Below are positions 5,148-6,265 of a stretch of DNA of 6,265 bases, one piece after another. The position numbers and the translations under genes were made by a program. Source of the stretch: an uncultured Ruminococcus sp. (GTDB lineage: Bacteria > Bacillota > Clostridia > Oscillospirales > Ruminococcaceae); assembly GCA_946531975.1 (NCBI GenBank), contig CAMNAY010000102.1:1-6265 (forward strand), in the 5' to 3' direction. The notes beneath the pieces are model-generated. The model saw only the letters and a list, made by a program, of their open reading frames with translations. It was not told where the DNA came from and did not search any database. Within the stretch, counting starts at the first letter, position 1, and every line of letters begins with the position of its first letter.

Positions 5148-5898
5148 AAATAATCTTCCTTTCTTCCTGCTTTCCGGCAGCCTGCTCAAGAACAAAAGCC
5201 TGATAAGCCCTGCCGTATTTTGAAAAAGAATGTCTGCGGATCTCCAGCTCAGAGAGTGCCTTGCTCATCCACATCGGAATCGAGCCGGGGACCTTGATCT
5301 CCATGAGGCGCTGATCGTCCGGGATGATGAGATTGCCGTAGCTGCCCTTGGTGAGGGTCAGGTCATAGCGGCGCTCCGTCAGCTGACTGTCAAAGGTCAG
5401 GCGGAATTCCGGGTCATCCTTGCCGAAGAATGCGGCACGGCGGTAGCTGATATACTGCCGCGGTGCAATGGAGTTGTAGGAATTGAGAAAGACATCCATT
5501 TCCTTCATGATCTGCTGATCGAGGAAACGCTCGTAATAGGGCTTGACGCGTGTTGACACATAAGCCTCTGCATCAATGACGGACATGGTCACTCTGCGTT
5601 TGGTGACGATGCCGCCGATTTTCTTTTTGACTTCGAGAAACACCGGGGAATCCGGTGATGCGGGAGAGTAATAGCTTCTCAGGCGAAGCTTTTCCTTGTA
5701 GTAGGGTTTCTGGATACTGCGGCGGATCAGAAGATTATCCGGCGTATCGTAGTAAAGGTTGAAGATTCCGTAATCCTTGCCGTCCACACAGTACGGGTCA
5801 GGATTCATATGCTCATGAACGATCGGGAGCAAAGCCTCGAACTGTTCCAAAGACATCAGGAATTTCACTTCGCGCCGCTGGAATGTGCTGATTGCCAT
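5140..5898 (-). CDS. VTC-domain polyphosphate polymerase
   Basis: This 252-residue soluble protein matches the VTC domain, a triphosphate-tunnel (CYTH-type) fold that in yeast Vtc4 makes polyphosphate from ATP. The tunnel residues are visible in order: RREVKF (8-13), NLYYDTPDN (47-55), KLRLRSY (70-76) with the paired Arg72/Arg74, FLEVKKK (87-93), TKRR (99-102), ISYRRAAF (150-157), LTFDSQ (167-172), LMEIKVPG (198-205) with Glu200/Lys202, and the C-terminal SFSKYGRAY (224-232). All the charged positions expected for nucleotide and phosphate binding appear present, so it is probably active. No membrane segment exists, unlike yeast Vtc4; the overlapping DUF4956 gene probably supplies the membrane part. 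The start is set by AAGGAGG (5907-5913), 8 nt upstream. It is the first gene of the minus-strand cluster. The exact product in this organism is inferred. Confidence 0.92.
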   Translation of the reverse strand: MAISTFQRREVKFLMSLEQFEALLPIVHEHMNPDPYCVDGKDYGIFNLYYDTPDNLLIRRSIQKPYYKEKLRLRSYYSPASPDSPVFLEVKKKIGGIVTKRRVTMSVIDAEAYVSTRVKPYYERFLDQQIMKEMDVFLNSYNSIAPRQYISYRRAAFFGKDDPEFRLTFDSQLTERRYDLTLTKGSYGNLIIPDDQRLMEIKVPGSIPMWMSKALSELEIRRHSFSKYGRAYQAFVLEQAAGKQEERKIIYA

Positions 5899-5975
5899 AA
5901 TGCCTGCCTCCTTTTTTCATTTCACCCATTCTGCCGTTTCTTCATTTGAACGGTTTTCCCCCTCAGCTTAGCTTC

Positions 5976-5981
5976 AGTATA
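5976..5981 (-). promoter_or_regulatory. Candidate -10 box for the VTC/DUF4956/lipoprotein cluster
   Basis: On the minus strand TATACT (preceded by TG) lies about 78 nt upstream of the VTC start and is the best -10-like hexamer in the 209-nt gap. The region 17 nt further upstream gives only a poor -35 (AGGTTC), so the promoter would be weak, activator-dependent or use the TG element. The rest of the gap 5899-6107 holds the VTC ribosome binding site and two TGTGAAA direct repeats (6023-6029, 6036-6042), with no sign of a gene. Confidence 0.35.
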
Positions 5982-6107
5982 CAGGAAGCAACTTAAATGA
6001 ACCTGAATTTTCCTGCAATCTTTGTGAAATGTCTGTGTGAAACTGTGTTCAGCGTGTAGCGGTCAAAGCGTTTTGTCCGGTTCCGGAAAATGCCGCAGCG
6101 AACGATG

Positions 6108-6265
6108 TCATTTCAGCGGAAGGCCGTTGCCGTCCTTGTCGATGGCGCCGGTAAGGAGCAGAATGCCCTCGATGAATCCCCAGAGTGCGGAAATGGGGCT
6201 GAGAATGCCGCAGGAGCAGACGGTAAGCAGCAGCTGCGTCAGACCCGGACCGGTCTTGCCCTGAT
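6108..6265 (-). CDS. TM2-domain membrane protein, C-terminal part
   Basis: The last 51 codons of a gene enter from the right edge; the start is outside the window. The visible sequence begins QGKTGPGLTQLLLTV and continues through a Cys-containing hydrophobic stretch to WGFIEGILLLTGAIDKDGNG before the stop. This is the second half of a TM2 domain: the GKTGxG turn, one hydrophobic helix, the W-x-x-IEG-I-x-x-L-TG helix, and the D-x-DG-x-G tail common in Firmicutes TM2 proteins. The domain makes two membrane helices linked by a short loop; its role in bacteria is unknown. A branched hairpin (GCG-TTTT-CCGG paired with CCGG-AAAA-CGC, about 6068-6096) lies downstream of its stop but has no clear T-run. 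The gene is on the same strand as the VTC cluster, but a 209-nt gap suggests separate transcription. Confidence 0.85.
   Translation of the reverse strand, partial: QGKTGPGLTQLLLTVCSCGILSPISALWGFIEGILLLTGAIDKDGNGLPLK

Noticed and set aside
6037..6264. Plus-strand ORF at the right edge
   Set aside because: It is antisense to the TM2-domain gene, which has a clear family match.

Overview
The window looks like a piece of chromosome from a Gram-positive anaerobe of the Clostridia, most likely a Ruminococcus-like member of the Oscillospiraceae. This is inferred from three things: a ybeY-era-yqzL-recO housekeeping order typical of Firmicutes, strong GGAGG ribosome binding sites with moderately high GC, and a VTC/DUF4956/Cthe_2159-type gene set common in gut and cellulolytic Clostridia. 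No species can be named from the sequence alone.

Positions 1-2410 (+ strand) hold a tightly packed housekeeping operon. It contains ybeY (rRNA maturation endonuclease), era (ribosome assembly GTPase), a 60-residue YqzL-like small protein, and recO (recombination mediator). Compared with the Bacillus arrangement, dgkA and cdd are absent between ybeY and era. A 14-bp perfect hairpin encloses the yqzL ribosome binding site and start codon. The yqzL and recO frames overlap by 41 nt. A strong terminator at 2514-2565 ends the operon and probably also serves the converging minus-strand genes.

Positions 2566-2848 are a convergent zone. It holds a short minus-strand reading frame that looks like the C-terminal remnant of a larger protein, and two hairpins downstream of the next gene.

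Positions 2849-5898 (all on the - strand, transcribed right to left) form a second cluster. It encodes a soluble VTC-type (TTM/CYTH fold) polyphosphate polymerase, a DUF4956 membrane protein whose start overlaps the VTC stop by 8 nt, and a large lipoprotein. The lipoprotein has a Ser/Gly/Asn-rich tandem-repeat linker and a Cthe_2159-type beta-helical carbohydrate-binding domain. The cluster plausibly links cytoplasmic polyphosphate synthesis, a membrane component and a surface glycan-binding protein, but the joint function is not established. A CotH-type kinase, a frequent companion elsewhere, is not seen here.

Positions 5899-6107 contain the likely promoter of that cluster. At 6108-6265 the window is entered by the C-terminal end of a TM2-domain membrane protein (- strand) whose start lies outside.

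The most interesting items are the three-gene VTC/DUF4956/beta-helix cluster, the hairpin that occludes the yqzL start, and the 39-bp repeats in the lipoprotein linker. I saw no CRISPR array, insertion sequence, tRNA or rRNA.
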